24,987 nt of DNA, from contig JBBROA010000063.1 of NCBI GenBank assembly GCA_038229875.1, positions 1-24,987 of the forward strand, in the 5' to 3' direction. This DNA comes from JALYUA01 sp038229875. GTDB lineage: Bacteria > Acidobacteriota > Thermoanaerobaculia > UBA5066 > Gp7-AA6. The notes under the pieces were generated by a model. The model saw only the letters and a program-made list of their open reading frames with translations, was not told the DNA's origin and made no database searches. Made by a program: the position numbers and the translations under genes. Of the stretch, positions 14,874 through 22,099 are shown in pieces. Positions within the stretch are counted from its first letter, which is position 1. Each line of letters opens with the position of its first letter.

Positions 14874-15482
14874 ATGTCCTGGGAGCTCGACCTGCAAGCC
14901 CTGGAGCGGGCGATTGCCGTCGTGAACGCCGAGTACGACGCGTTCTTGTACGGGTCGGCGGCGAGGCCGCCGATCGACAGCCGCAAAAACGTCGATCGCC
15001 TGATCCGCATCCTCGGGAGAGGCGATCCGGACAACGCGGCGGACCGCTATCGCTTCTCCACGATCCAGGAGCGCTGGAACACCCTGATCGAGCGCTGGGA
15101 GCGGTTGCAGGGTGAAAAGGAAGCGGGGAAAAGGCCGGGTCTGTACGGCCGGTTCAATCCGCAGCATGTTCAGTCCGGGGACCGGCGCTCCGCACCTCCG
15201 GCCGCCCCGCGCGCCGAGGTCCCCAACACCGGCGCCCCCGCCTCCGTAGAACCGAAGACGTCTCCTTCGTCCGACTCCCGGCGGGAGCTGTTCGAGAAGT
15301 ATCTCGCCGCCAGGAAGGTCCGGGGGGAGTCGTCAACGGGATTGAACTTCGAGCGATTCGCCGACAGTCTCGCGCGCGAGACGGAGCGGGTCCGGGAGCG
15401 ATTCGGGGGAGCGGATGTCGAGTTCGACGTCGCCGAGCGGGACGGAAAGGTCAAGCTCGTGGCGCGCCGCAAAACGGAATGA
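14874..15482 (+). CDS. Uncharacterised cytoplasmic protein, possibly MXAN_5187 C-terminal-domain type
   Basis: The protein has 202 residues, with no signal peptide or membrane segment. The N-terminal third is helical and charged (ALERAIAVVNAEYDAFLYGS, RFSTIQERWNTLIERWERLQ), likely coiled coil. A low-complexity Pro/Ala/Ser linker covers about residues 105-140. The C-terminal segment LFEKYLAARKVRGESS... through DVEFDVAERDGKVKLVARRK resembles a domain I associate with the myxobacterial MXAN_5187 C-terminus. That link is from memory and moderate at best. The ATG at 14874 is chosen because it sits just behind the -10-like box; the frame is open upstream. It is followed by the TPR gene after 37 bases, probably as an operon. 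Confidence 0.75.
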   Translation: MSWELDLQALERAIAVVNAEYDAFLYGSAARPPIDSRKNVDRLIRILGRGDPDNAADRYRFSTIQERWNTLIERWERLQGEKEAGKRPGLYGRFNPQHVQSGDRRSAPPAAPRAEVPNTGAPASVEPKTSPSSDSRRELFEKYLAARKVRGESSTGLNFERFADSLARETERVRERFGGADVEFDVAERDGKVKLVARRKTE

Positions 15483-15507
15483 GACCGGCGCGGATCGCGC
15501 GGGGCTC

Positions 15508-15514
15508 GAGAGGA
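15508..15514 (+). promoter_or_regulatory. Ribosome binding site fixing the start of the TPR gene
   Basis: GAGAGGA is 5 bases before the ATG at 15520. The frame is open back to 15415, but only this start gives a signal peptide directly behind a ribosome site. Confidence 0.7.
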
Positions 15515-15519
15515 ACACC

Positions 15520-16518
15520 ATGAACCGAAAGACGATGAAGAGGATGGCCTGGACGGCGCCGGCGGGACTTTTCCTGGCTCTCGCTCTGGCCCTGCCGCTG
15601 AGGGTGGGCGCGAGCGAGCAAAAGCACAAGGCGGAGGAGCCCTTCTACCGGCGCTACCTCGTCGCGGGCAACCCGCTCGACGACAAGATCCGCGCGCAGG
15701 AGAAGAGAATCGCCGCCGAGCCCGACTCTGCGCCGCTCTACAACGATCTCGGGAACCTCCTTGCCGCGCGCCGGTTTTCAAAGGAAGCGCGCGAGCAGTA
15801 CGAAATCGCGATGAAGCTCGACAAGACGAACTTTCTCGCGCCTTACAACATGGGGATCGCGTTCGAGACCGAAGGGAAAACGGGAGCGGCGATCTCGGCT
15901 TACGAGAAGTCGGTCAGCCGCAATCGTGGATTTCCACCCGCGCGGTTTCGGCTCGGCAGACTCTACGAGCGGCGCGGATCGAGCTCCGCCGCGGTCGAGC
16001 AGTACGCGCGAGCGCTCGAGATCGATCCCTCCATGCGGGACGTGCGCCGCAACCCGCTCGTTGCGGACACGAGGCTGCTCGATCGCATTTCGCTCACGAA
16101 CTACCAGAAGGACATCGCCCGGGCTTCGCTCTCGACCCAGGCGATTTACGCGGACGAGGCGCGCTTCCGGAAAGTGGCTACGGACAGGCCCGTCTGGACG
16201 AACGAGGTGATCGATCAGCTCGAGCCGGAGCCGGTGGACGGACCGCGGGCGACTTCCCCGAGGGCCCCGGCGTCACTGCCTGCCGCGCCCGGACAGGTGC
16301 GCCCTCAGGAGCTCGGCGGCCGGCCCGCGCCTCCCCCCGCCGGAGCCGGACCCTCCCAGTTAGAGCCCGGTCCGGGCTCCACCCCGCAGTCGGGGGCCGC
16401 GACATCCTCGGGCTCTCTGAACCCGGCGCCCCCCGCGGGGCCGCCGGCCGACGCTCCGGCGGATAACCCGCTCGGGCTTCGGCCGCGACCGCCGCTGCCG
16501 ACGCCGCTGCCTCAGTAG
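15520..16518 (+). CDS. Exported tetratricopeptide-repeat protein
   Basis: The protein has 332 residues. An N-terminal signal (MNRKTMKRM then GLFLALALALPLRVGAS) directs export. TPR units follow between about residues 55 and 170: APLYNDLGNLLAARRFSKEA, APYNMGIAFETEGKTGAAIS and ARFRLGRLYERRGSSSAAVE, each with the small/large residue pattern of TPR helices A and B. The segment up to about 240 is conserved-looking but unassigned. The last 90 residues are a Pro/Gly/Ala-rich disordered tail. It probably scaffolds a periplasmic or outer-membrane complex. It forms an operon with the preceding gene and converges on tldE across a 106-base gap. No partner can be named. Confidence 0.85.
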   Translation: MNRKTMKRMAWTAPAGLFLALALALPLRVGASEQKHKAEEPFYRRYLVAGNPLDDKIRAQEKRIAAEPDSAPLYNDLGNLLAARRFSKEAREQYEIAMKLDKTNFLAPYNMGIAFETEGKTGAAISAYEKSVSRNRGFPPARFRLGRLYERRGSSSAAVEQYARALEIDPSMRDVRRNPLVADTRLLDRISLTNYQKDIARASLSTQAIYADEARFRKVATDRPVWTNEVIDQLEPEPVDGPRATSPRAPASLPAAPGQVRPQELGGRPAPPPAGAGPSQLEPGPGSTPQSGAATSSGSLNPAPPAGPPADAPADNPLGLRPRPPLPTPLPQ

Positions 16519-16624
16519 AGAGGGGGAGGGCAGGGTCGAACGTAGAGTGTTGAGCGTTGAGCGTTGAGCGTTGAGCGTCCAGGCCGGCTCATCAACGTTC
16601 GTCGCTCAACGCGGAACCCTCTCT
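16517..16624. terminator. Nested hairpins in the convergent gap, possible bidirectional terminator
   Basis: An outer 8-bp stem pairs AGAGAGGG (16517-16524) with CCCTCTCT (16617-16624). An inner 10-bp stem pairs GCGTTGAGCG (16568-16577) with CGCTCAACGC (16603-16612). The first strand of the inner stem lies in a 7-bp tandem repeat, so earlier repeat copies could pair instead. There is no T tract. The stop codons of the TPR gene and tldE lie at the two outer feet. Confidence 0.5.
16544..16578. repeat. Heptamer tandem repeat (TGAGCGT units; AGC-phase AGCGTTG)
   Basis: Four perfect copies of TGAGCGT occupy 16551-16578, preceded by one imperfect copy at 16544-16550. An inverted near-copy lies at 16602-16608. 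It sits in the gap between two convergent genes and has no coding frame of interest. See the similar array at 19576. Confidence 0.9.
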
Positions 16625-17878
16625 CTAATCGAACTCCGCCCGTTCGATCAGCAGGGTCGGTGATCCCACCGGATACGGCGAGGCGAAGAACTGGCGGTCC
16701 GTCGAAACACCGGAAATGCGCCGCAACAGCTGGGAGAGCCGCCCGCGCGCTCTGGCTCCTGCGACGGGCCCCTGCGCGCGGCCCGCGACGAGCGAGATGC
16801 CGGTGAAGTCGACCTCGAAGCGATCGCGCTCGAAGTCGATGCGGACCGGAGAGGTCAGCGCGGACGCAAAGAGTCCGCGGCGCACGGCCGTCAGAAGGTC
16901 GCGCGCCGAAGCTCCCCGGGAAGTCTCGAAGAAGAGGCGGCGCGGGCCCGCGGCCGGCGGAGTCCGGTAGGAAGTCCGCACACCGTGGCCGGTGGACGAG
17001 GCGCCGTTCGCGCGAGCGGACCTCAGGTCATGGAGACGCGCGCGCAGCGCGCCCTCGTCGACGAGCACGACGCGGCGCGTCAGAGTTCCCTCGCCGTCGA
17101 ACGCCCCGTCCGCGGCCGCGTCGTCGACGACCGTCACGTGCTTCGAGAAGAGCTGGCCCCGCTGGACCCACGTGGGGAGGACCGCCGCCGTGAAGAGGGG
17201 CGCGATGGCCGCGAGCAGAGCGGCGCCGACGGAAGGGTCGAGGAGCCACTCCCCGTGCGCGAGCGGGGAGGCGCGCTCCGACAGGGGGAGAGTCGCCCGG
17301 TCCGAGAGGCGTCTCGCCAGCGCCTCGAGCTCCGGGGCCCCCTCCCAGCGGAAGAGAACGCGCGCATCGCAGGCACGGGTCTCGCGGCGTCCGACGGCCC
17401 GCGCGAATCCTTCGACGGAAACCGCGCGGACGGAAGTATCTCCGCCCCGGGCGTTCAGCACCCTCTCCGTCCTCGCCCCCGACGAGACGGACAGCTCGGC
17501 GAGGACCGCGTCGCCGCGCGACTCCGCCGCGACCAGCCGCCCGAGCGCGTCGTAGAGCTCCGGGGGAGCGGGCGCCGTGGACGGGTCTTCGAGCTCCGGG
17601 GACTTCGCCGCGGGCCATTCGGGCGCGGGCTCCGGCGCCGGGGTGGCGCGCGCGACGTCGCGGATCGCGAATCGGAGGTCCGCTTCGGTCGAGCCCGCCG
17701 CAAAGCGCGGCAGCCCGTTCTCCCACCAGCGCGCCGCAAAGCCCGCTTCGGAGCGGGACGCGGTGCGGACCGGCCCGCCGGAAGAAGTCGTCCGGTGCGA
17801 TTCCGCGCGCTTCCGGTAAAGCTCCCAGTCGCCCGGGGCGCGCCGCTCGAGCTCTTGCCGGAGGATCGCGACGCTCAT
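16625..17878 (-). CDS. pmbA: TldE/PmbA-family protein, non-catalytic partner of TldD
   Basis: The protein has 417 residues. TldE forms a heterodimer with TldD that cleaves unfolded or modified peptides; TldE itself lacks the zinc ligands, as here. Recognisable C-terminal segments include SKHVTVVDDAAADGAFDGEG, LTRRVVLVDEGAL, a short Gly-rich TGHGVRTSYRTPP stretch and VDFTGISLVAGRA near the end. In PmbA proteins the equivalents are the 'D.p...g.....fD.EG....r..li..G.l' and 'sG..I..G' regions. The ATG at 17878 overlaps the tldD stop (ATGA at 17875-17878); the frame is open upstream, but translational coupling and family length support this start. The N-terminal third is divergent and Ala/Arg-rich. 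Confidence 0.87.
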   Translation of the reverse strand: MSVAILRQELERRAPGDWELYRKRAESHRTTSSGGPVRTASRSEAGFAARWWENGLPRFAAGSTEADLRFAIRDVARATPAPEPAPEWPAAKSPELEDPSTAPAPPELYDALGRLVAAESRGDAVLAELSVSSGARTERVLNARGGDTSVRAVSVEGFARAVGRRETRACDARVLFRWEGAPELEALARRLSDRATLPLSERASPLAHGEWLLDPSVGAALLAAIAPLFTAAVLPTWVQRGQLFSKHVTVVDDAAADGAFDGEGTLTRRVVLVDEGALRARLHDLRSARANGASSTGHGVRTSYRTPPAAGPRRLFFETSRGASARDLLTAVRRGLFASALTSPVRIDFERDRFEVDFTGISLVAGRAQGPVAGARARGRLSQLLRRISGVSTDRQFFASPYPVGSPTLLIERAEFD

Positions 17879-19197
17879 GCGCTCGACCGGACCGACATGC
17901 CGCGGACGAGGATGTCCGGCGCGGCGCCCTGCACTGGGATCACCTGCCCCGCGCGCGAGCACCAGCCGAGCGGGCGATAGGGCCGAACCTCGCGCCCGAG
18001 ACCGGGCTCGATCGCCTTCAGGGTCGGAAGGATTTCGCCGACCAGAATTCCCGGCCCGCACTCGTCGGCGAGACGGCCGCGGCGGATCCGGCGCGCCCGC
18101 GGAAAGCGGAGCCGGAATCGGCCGCTCGACAGCTCGACCGATCCTCCGCCGAGGTCTCCGATCCAGAGCCCGCTGCCGAGCCGGCGAGCCATCTCGTCCG
18201 CCGTCGCGTGGCCGGCGGCGACCAGGATGTTCGAGCTCCGCGGCAGGGGAGAGTCCGACGGGGCCGCCCGTCTCGCGTGCCCCGTCGAGCCGCCCGGAGG
18301 CGCCTGGAACTGCCCGAAGAGCCGCCCGGCGAGGTGCCCGCCGTCGAGGAGCTTCACTGCCCGAGGTTTGATCCCTTCATCATCGCGTTCGTAGCCGCCG
18401 AAGAGGTCGAGACGCGTGGGGTCGTCGCGGACGTCGAGCTCGGGGATCGCGACCCTCGCCTGCTCGAGTCCCGAGAGAGGAGACGCCTCGCCGGCTTCGA
18501 GAGGATGGGAGAGGATCTCGTGGAAAAGGACGACCGCGCATCCCTGGGCGAGCAGGACATCCATCGTGCCGTCGCCGACCGGAACCGGCGCGTCGCGGGG
18601 CTCGACGGCGTGCGAAAAGGCGTTGCGCAGCTCGTCCGCCGTCGAGTCCGCGTCGGGCGCGTGGAAGAAGAACGACCTCGTCTCGTCGCCGCGGCGCGAC
18701 GCGGCGCGGAACGTTCCTTCGAGCGAGAGGAGCCGCCGCGAGAAAGAGGCCGCGGCGCCCCGGGAAGGGATCACCTGCCGTGCGGTCTCGACGAGAGTCC
18801 AGCGCAGGCGGTGCCGCGGGGCGTGGCGCGCGAGGAGCGCCGTCAGCCGCCGGCTCCAGCGCTCGAGGTCGGACGTTTCGGCGGGAGTCTCCGGAGGCGG
18901 GGGAGAGCCGGGCCGCGAGGGCAGAGGCGCGCGGCCGAGAGAGACCTGCAGAGCCCGCACGCAGTCCCGGGCGCCCGCTTCGTCCGCCCGCGAAACAAAC
19001 GCGAGGCTCTCGGCGCCCGCGTGCGTCCAGCGCGCGGAAATGCCGCTGATCCTCGCCGCGCGGACTCCCGTCACCTGGCCGTCCTCGACCTCGAGCACGG
19101 CTTCGCGGCGGCTCTCGACGAAGACCTCGGCGAGCTCGCCGGTCTTTTTTGCGAGAGGCTCGATCCATCCGGCGATGCGCGTCGCGTCGAGCTCCAT
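17875..19197 (-). CDS. tldD: TldD-family zinc metalloprotease
   Basis: The protein has 440 residues. The catalytic motif HEILSH (H226, E227, H231) sits in GCAVVLFHEILSHPLEAG, and the third zinc ligand is C413 in GWCSRAGQVIPVQGAAPDI. The segments LLDGGHLAGRLFGQ and LPRSSNILVAAG are also typical of TldD. With TldE it forms a cytoplasmic protease acting on small unfolded peptides, for example in maturation of modified peptides or antitoxin turnover. The start ATG at 19197 is preferred over further upstream codons because family alignment begins near MELDATRIAGWI. A TACCCT box lies 9 nt before it. It is divergent from the DUF507 gene by 101 bases. Confidence 0.92.
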   Translation of the reverse strand: MELDATRIAGWIEPLAKKTGELAEVFVESRREAVLEVEDGQVTGVRAARISGISARWTHAGAESLAFVSRADEAGARDCVRALQVSLGRAPLPSRPGSPPPPETPAETSDLERWSRRLTALLARHAPRHRLRWTLVETARQVIPSRGAAASFSRRLLSLEGTFRAASRRGDETRSFFFHAPDADSTADELRNAFSHAVEPRDAPVPVGDGTMDVLLAQGCAVVLFHEILSHPLEAGEASPLSGLEQARVAIPELDVRDDPTRLDLFGGYERDDEGIKPRAVKLLDGGHLAGRLFGQFQAPPGGSTGHARRAAPSDSPLPRSSNILVAAGHATADEMARRLGSGLWIGDLGGGSVELSSGRFRLRFPRARRIRRGRLADECGPGILVGEILPTLKAIEPGLGREVRPYRPLGWCSRAGQVIPVQGAAPDILVRGMSVRSSA

Positions 19198-19206
19198 GGG
19201 GCGACA

Positions 19207-19212
19207 AGGGTA
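19207..19212 (-). promoter_or_regulatory. Putative -10 box (TACCCT) for tldD-tldE
   Basis: TACCCT on the minus strand ends 9 nt before the tldD ATG, implying a leader of only 2-3 nt. There is no Shine-Dalgarno and no clear -35. Confidence 0.3.
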
Positions 19213-19285
19213 TGACGGAAACCGAGCGGCGGGAGACCCCGGGCTCCCGTCCTTTGACGGAGCGCATGCGGCCATGGCCCGCGGC

Positions 19286-19291
19286 TATAAT
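19286..19291 (+). promoter_or_regulatory. Consensus -10 box (TATAAT) giving a leaderless start for the DUF507 gene
   Basis: A perfect TATAAT stands out in GC-rich DNA and ends 7 nt before the ATG at 19299, so transcription should begin at the start codon. A TTGACG at 19254-19259 is too far (26 nt) to be the usual -35. Confidence 0.6.
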
Positions 19292-19298
19292 CGCGCGC

Positions 19299-19577
19299 AT
19301 GGGAGCCGGCGACACGCGCAAGGAATTCATCGCGGTGAGGGCCGCGCGCGGCCTTGCCGGGCGAAAGCTTTTCGAAGAGCGCGTCCCCGGCGCGCTCCGC
19401 GGGTCCGTCCTCGCAGCGCTCGCGGAAGAAGTCGAGAAGGAGCGCACGCTCGACGACGAAGCCCGCCGCATGATGGAAGCAGCCCGGGCCGAAATCGCAT
19501 CGGGCCGCGTCGATGGACAGGAGCTCTTCCGACGCATCCGGAAGAAGCTCGCGGAGCAGCGCGGGATCGTGCTGTAG
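19299..19577 (+). CDS. DUF507-family protein
   Basis: This is a 92-residue soluble helical protein with the DUF507 pattern. It has an N-terminal helix, then VEKERTLDDEARRMME and a C-terminal GQELFRRIRKKLAEQRG ending in VL. The function of the family is unknown; single-copy forms near 90 residues occur in Deltaproteobacteria, Acidobacteriota and Aquificota. The ATG at 19299 is chosen because a perfect -10 box lies immediately upstream, although the frame is open further back. It runs in the direction of the carboxylase genes, and a heptamer repeat separates it from them. Confidence 0.82.
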   Translation: MGAGDTRKEFIAVRAARGLAGRKLFEERVPGALRGSVLAALAEEVEKERTLDDEARRMMEAARAEIASGRVDGQELFRRIRKKLAEQRGIVL

Positions 19578-19617
19578 CTGTCAGCGGACAGCTGATAGCT
19601 GATAGCTGATAGCTTTT
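19576..19617. repeat. Heptamer tandem repeat (AGC-phase, AGCTGAT units)
   Basis: Six consecutive 7-bp units each begin with AGC: AGCTGTC, AGCGGAC, three copies of AGCTGAT, and AGCTTTT. The array fills the whole 44-base gap between the DUF507 stop and the carboxyltransferase start. Its first unit overlaps the stop codon. Confidence 0.9.
19610..19615 (+). promoter_or_regulatory. Putative -10 box (TAGCTT) at the end of the heptamer array
   Basis: TAGCTT ends 6 nt before the carboxyltransferase ATG, the same spacing as the other leaderless candidates here. It is formed by the last repeat unit. Cotranscription from the DUF507 gene is also possible. Confidence 0.3.
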
Positions 19618-19621
19618 CGCC

Positions 19622-21166
19622 ATGACGGTCGAAAAGCGAATCGAAGACCTCGAAGAACTGCGGGACCGCATCCGGCAGGGCGGCGGCGAGGAGCGGATCG
19701 CCCGCCAGCACGCGGAGGGAAAGCTCACCGCCTACGAGCGCGTGGAGCTTCTCCTGGACCCCGATTCTTTTTTGGAGCTCGACCCGTTCGTGGTTCACCG
19801 CTGCCGCGACTTCGGGATGGAAAAGACTTCGTTTCCCGGAGACGGTGTCGTCTGCGGAGCGGGCACCATCGACGGCCGCGCGGTCTACGTGTTCGCGCAG
19901 GACTTCACCGTCTTCGGAGGCTCTCTCTCGGAATCCAACGCCGAGAAGATCTGCAAGGTGATGGATCTCGCCGTGCAGAATGGAGCTCCGATCATCGGGC
20001 TGAACGACTCGGGCGGCGCGCGCATCCAGGAGGGCGTCGTCTCGCTCGCCGGCTATTCGAAGGTTTTCCTGCGCAACACGCGGGCGTCCGGCGTGGTGCC
20101 CCAGATTTCTGCGATCCTGGGGCCGTGCGCCGGAGGGGCCGTCTACTCTCCCGCCATCACCGACTTCATCTTCATGACCGAGAAGACGTCGTATCTCTTC
20201 GTCACCGGGCCGGACGTCATCCGGACCGTCACCCACGAGGAGGTCACGAAGGAAGACCTCGGCGGCTCGCGCACTCACTCGGCCGTTTCCGGCGTGGCCC
20301 ACTTCGTCCGCAAGAACGACGAGGCGGTGCTCGCCGGGATCCGCCAGCTCTTTTCGTACCTCCCCTCGAACAATCTGGACGACGCGCCGCGCACCGAGCC
20401 CCGGGATCCGCCGGGCAGCGCGGCCGAGCTCGACAGTTTCATCCCGGAGGAGCCGAACCGCCCGTACGACATGGCGGAGCTCGTCCGCCGCGTGGCCGAC
20501 GCGGGCATGTTCCTCGAGGTCCACAGCGCGTTCGCGCAGAACATCCTGTGCGGCTTCATCCGGCTCGCGGGGCGATCCGTCGGTGTCGTCGCGAACCAGC
20601 CGATGCACCTCGCGGGAGTGCTCGACATCGATGCGTCCGTCAAGGCGGCGCGGTTCGTGCGCTTCTGCGACGCTTTCAACATCCCGCTGCTCGTCTTCGA
20701 AGACGTTCCGGGCTTTCTTCCCGGCACCCAGCAGGAATACGGCGGCATCATCCGCCACGGCGCGAAGCTCCTTTATGCCTTCGCCGAGGCGACGGTCCCG
20801 AAAGTCTCCGTCGTCACGCGCAAGGCGTACGGCGGCGCCTACTGCGTCATGCTCTCGAAGGACATCGCCACCGATTTCAACTTCGCGTTCCCGACAGCCG
20901 AGATCGCCGTGATGGGCCCGGAAGGCGCGGTCAACGTCCTCTACCGCCGCGAGCTCCCGGCCGACGCGCCGCCGGAGAAGCGCGCGGAAAAGGTCGCCGA
21001 ATACGTGGACAACTTCGCCAACCCATACGTCGCCGCGAAGCGAGGCTACGTGGACCAGATCATCGAGCCCTCCGAGACGCGCGAGAGGCTGATCCAGGCG
21101 TTCTCATTGCTCGAGGGCAAGAGGGTGAGCCTGCCGAAGAAGAAGCACGGAAACATTCCCCTCTGA
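19622..21166 (+). CDS. Acyl-CoA carboxylase carboxyltransferase (beta) subunit, propionyl-CoA carboxylase type
   Basis: This 514-residue enzyme belongs to the crotonase-like carboxyltransferase family. The two oxyanion-hole regions are GLNDSGGARIQEG (126-138) and GPCAGGAVYSPA (167-178). Downstream motifs include EDLGGSRTHSAVSGVAHF, VANQPMHLAGVLDI, FEDVPGFLPGTQQE and VVTRKAYGGAYCVM. It transfers CO2 from carboxybiotin to an acyl-CoA, most likely propionyl-CoA (giving methylmalonyl-CoA) or acetyl-CoA; the substrate cannot be settled by eye. The biotin carboxylase and biotin carrier subunits follow after a broken glycosyltransferase gene, so the three probably form one enzyme. The start has no Shine-Dalgarno but a TAGCTT box 6 nt upstream. 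Confidence 0.93.
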   Translation: MTVEKRIEDLEELRDRIRQGGGEERIARQHAEGKLTAYERVELLLDPDSFLELDPFVVHRCRDFGMEKTSFPGDGVVCGAGTIDGRAVYVFAQDFTVFGGSLSESNAEKICKVMDLAVQNGAPIIGLNDSGGARIQEGVVSLAGYSKVFLRNTRASGVVPQISAILGPCAGGAVYSPAITDFIFMTEKTSYLFVTGPDVIRTVTHEEVTKEDLGGSRTHSAVSGVAHFVRKNDEAVLAGIRQLFSYLPSNNLDDAPRTEPRDPPGSAAELDSFIPEEPNRPYDMAELVRRVADAGMFLEVHSAFAQNILCGFIRLAGRSVGVVANQPMHLAGVLDIDASVKAARFVRFCDAFNIPLLVFEDVPGFLPGTQQEYGGIIRHGAKLLYAFAEATVPKVSVVTRKAYGGAYCVMLSKDIATDFNFAFPTAEIAVMGPEGAVNVLYRRELPADAPPEKRAEKVAEYVDNFANPYVAAKRGYVDQIIEPSETRERLIQAFSLLEGKRVSLPKKKHGNIPL

Positions 21167-21281
21167 CCGCATCGCCGCCTGCCGGACCGCTTCTCCGCGC
21201 GACTCGAAAACCGTCTTTCCATCGGCGCCGCGGAGGCATCTCGGCTATCCTTCGCTCTAGAACCTCTCTGGAGACCCTCAA

Positions 21282-21999
21282 TTGCGGCATTTTCTCGTTC
21301 GGAACAGGTGTGCCCTCTCGATTGCGGTCCTCCTGCTCGTGACGGCCCCGCGGTGGCGTTACGAGCCGGCCGATCTCCACGGGATCGGAAGCCCGGGAGG
21401 CGGCGATTGCCAAGGAGATGGAAGAAACGAGAAAGTTCCTCTCCACACGCCTTGCCGGCGCGTCTCTCCATGAGAAACCTCCCTTCTTCTACGCGGCGGT
21501 CGCGACTTCGATCCGATTGGTCGGGAGAGTCTCGCTTTTCTCGGTTCGCCTTCCTTCGGTCGTCTTCTCGGCGATGACCCTTCTCTGCGTCGCGGCGATC
21601 GCCCGGGTCCTCTTCAACCTCCGCGCGGCCCTGTTCTCCTCGGTCGTTCTCGCCACTTCGTATCTCTTCGCGGTCAACGCGCATGACTGCCTGATCGATG
21701 TCTCGCTCACGACCCTCGTCGCAGCGGCCCTGCTGGGATTCCTGGTCGAGAGCCGTCGGGCGGGTTTCCCCCGACGGGGTCCTCTGTTTGGAATCGCCGC
21801 CGCCGGCGGCCTCCTGGCGAAGGGCCTCGTCGGCGTCGCGCTGCCGATCGCCATCACTCTGCCTTTCTGGTGGCTCTCGAGGGAGCGTCGGCCGCTGCGC
21901 GATTCGATCCGGTTTGCGGCGATCGGATTGCCCGTCGCCGCGCTGACTGTCTGGGATCGCGTCCGCGCCGGGACCGGCGCGGTGAGGCCTTCACGCTGA
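21282..21999 (+). pseudogene. Decayed ArnT/PMT-like membrane glycosyltransferase fragment
   Basis: A membrane protein of the dolichol-phosphate-mannose / ArnT superfamily (GT39/GT83 type) is recognisable but broken. The first frame (TTG start at 21282) reads LSIAVLLLVTAP then YEPADLHGI. A one-base shift near 21390-21395 is needed to continue as EAREAAIAKEMEE. After that come LHEKPPFFYAAVATS, RLPSVVFSAMTLLCVAAIA, FAVNAHDCLIDVSLTT and GGLLAKGLVGVALPIAITLP, the expected early helices and the EKPP loop of the family. The frame stops at 21999, about 235 residues in, where intact members have about 500 or more. The second frame alone starts at 21418 with MEETRKF. The gene sits between two carboxylase genes with no link in function, so it looks like a relic. 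A sequencing error could explain the shift but not the missing C-terminal half. Confidence 0.7.
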
Positions 22000-22099
22000 T
22001 GCCCATGCCGGACGCGATCCCTCCACTATGCTGCGGGCGTCCGCGCGGGGAAAAGATCGGTCGCCGGAGGTCCGTCGCGATGACAGAGGTCGAGAACTC

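Noticed and set aside
19254..19259. TTGACG as -35 for the DUF507 promoter
   Set aside because: Spacing to TATAAT is 26 nt, well outside the 16-18 nt normally tolerated.
18380..20758. 792-codon minus-strand frame across tldD, DUF507 and the carboxyltransferase
   Set aside because: It runs antisense to two recognised genes and reads as shadow sequence.
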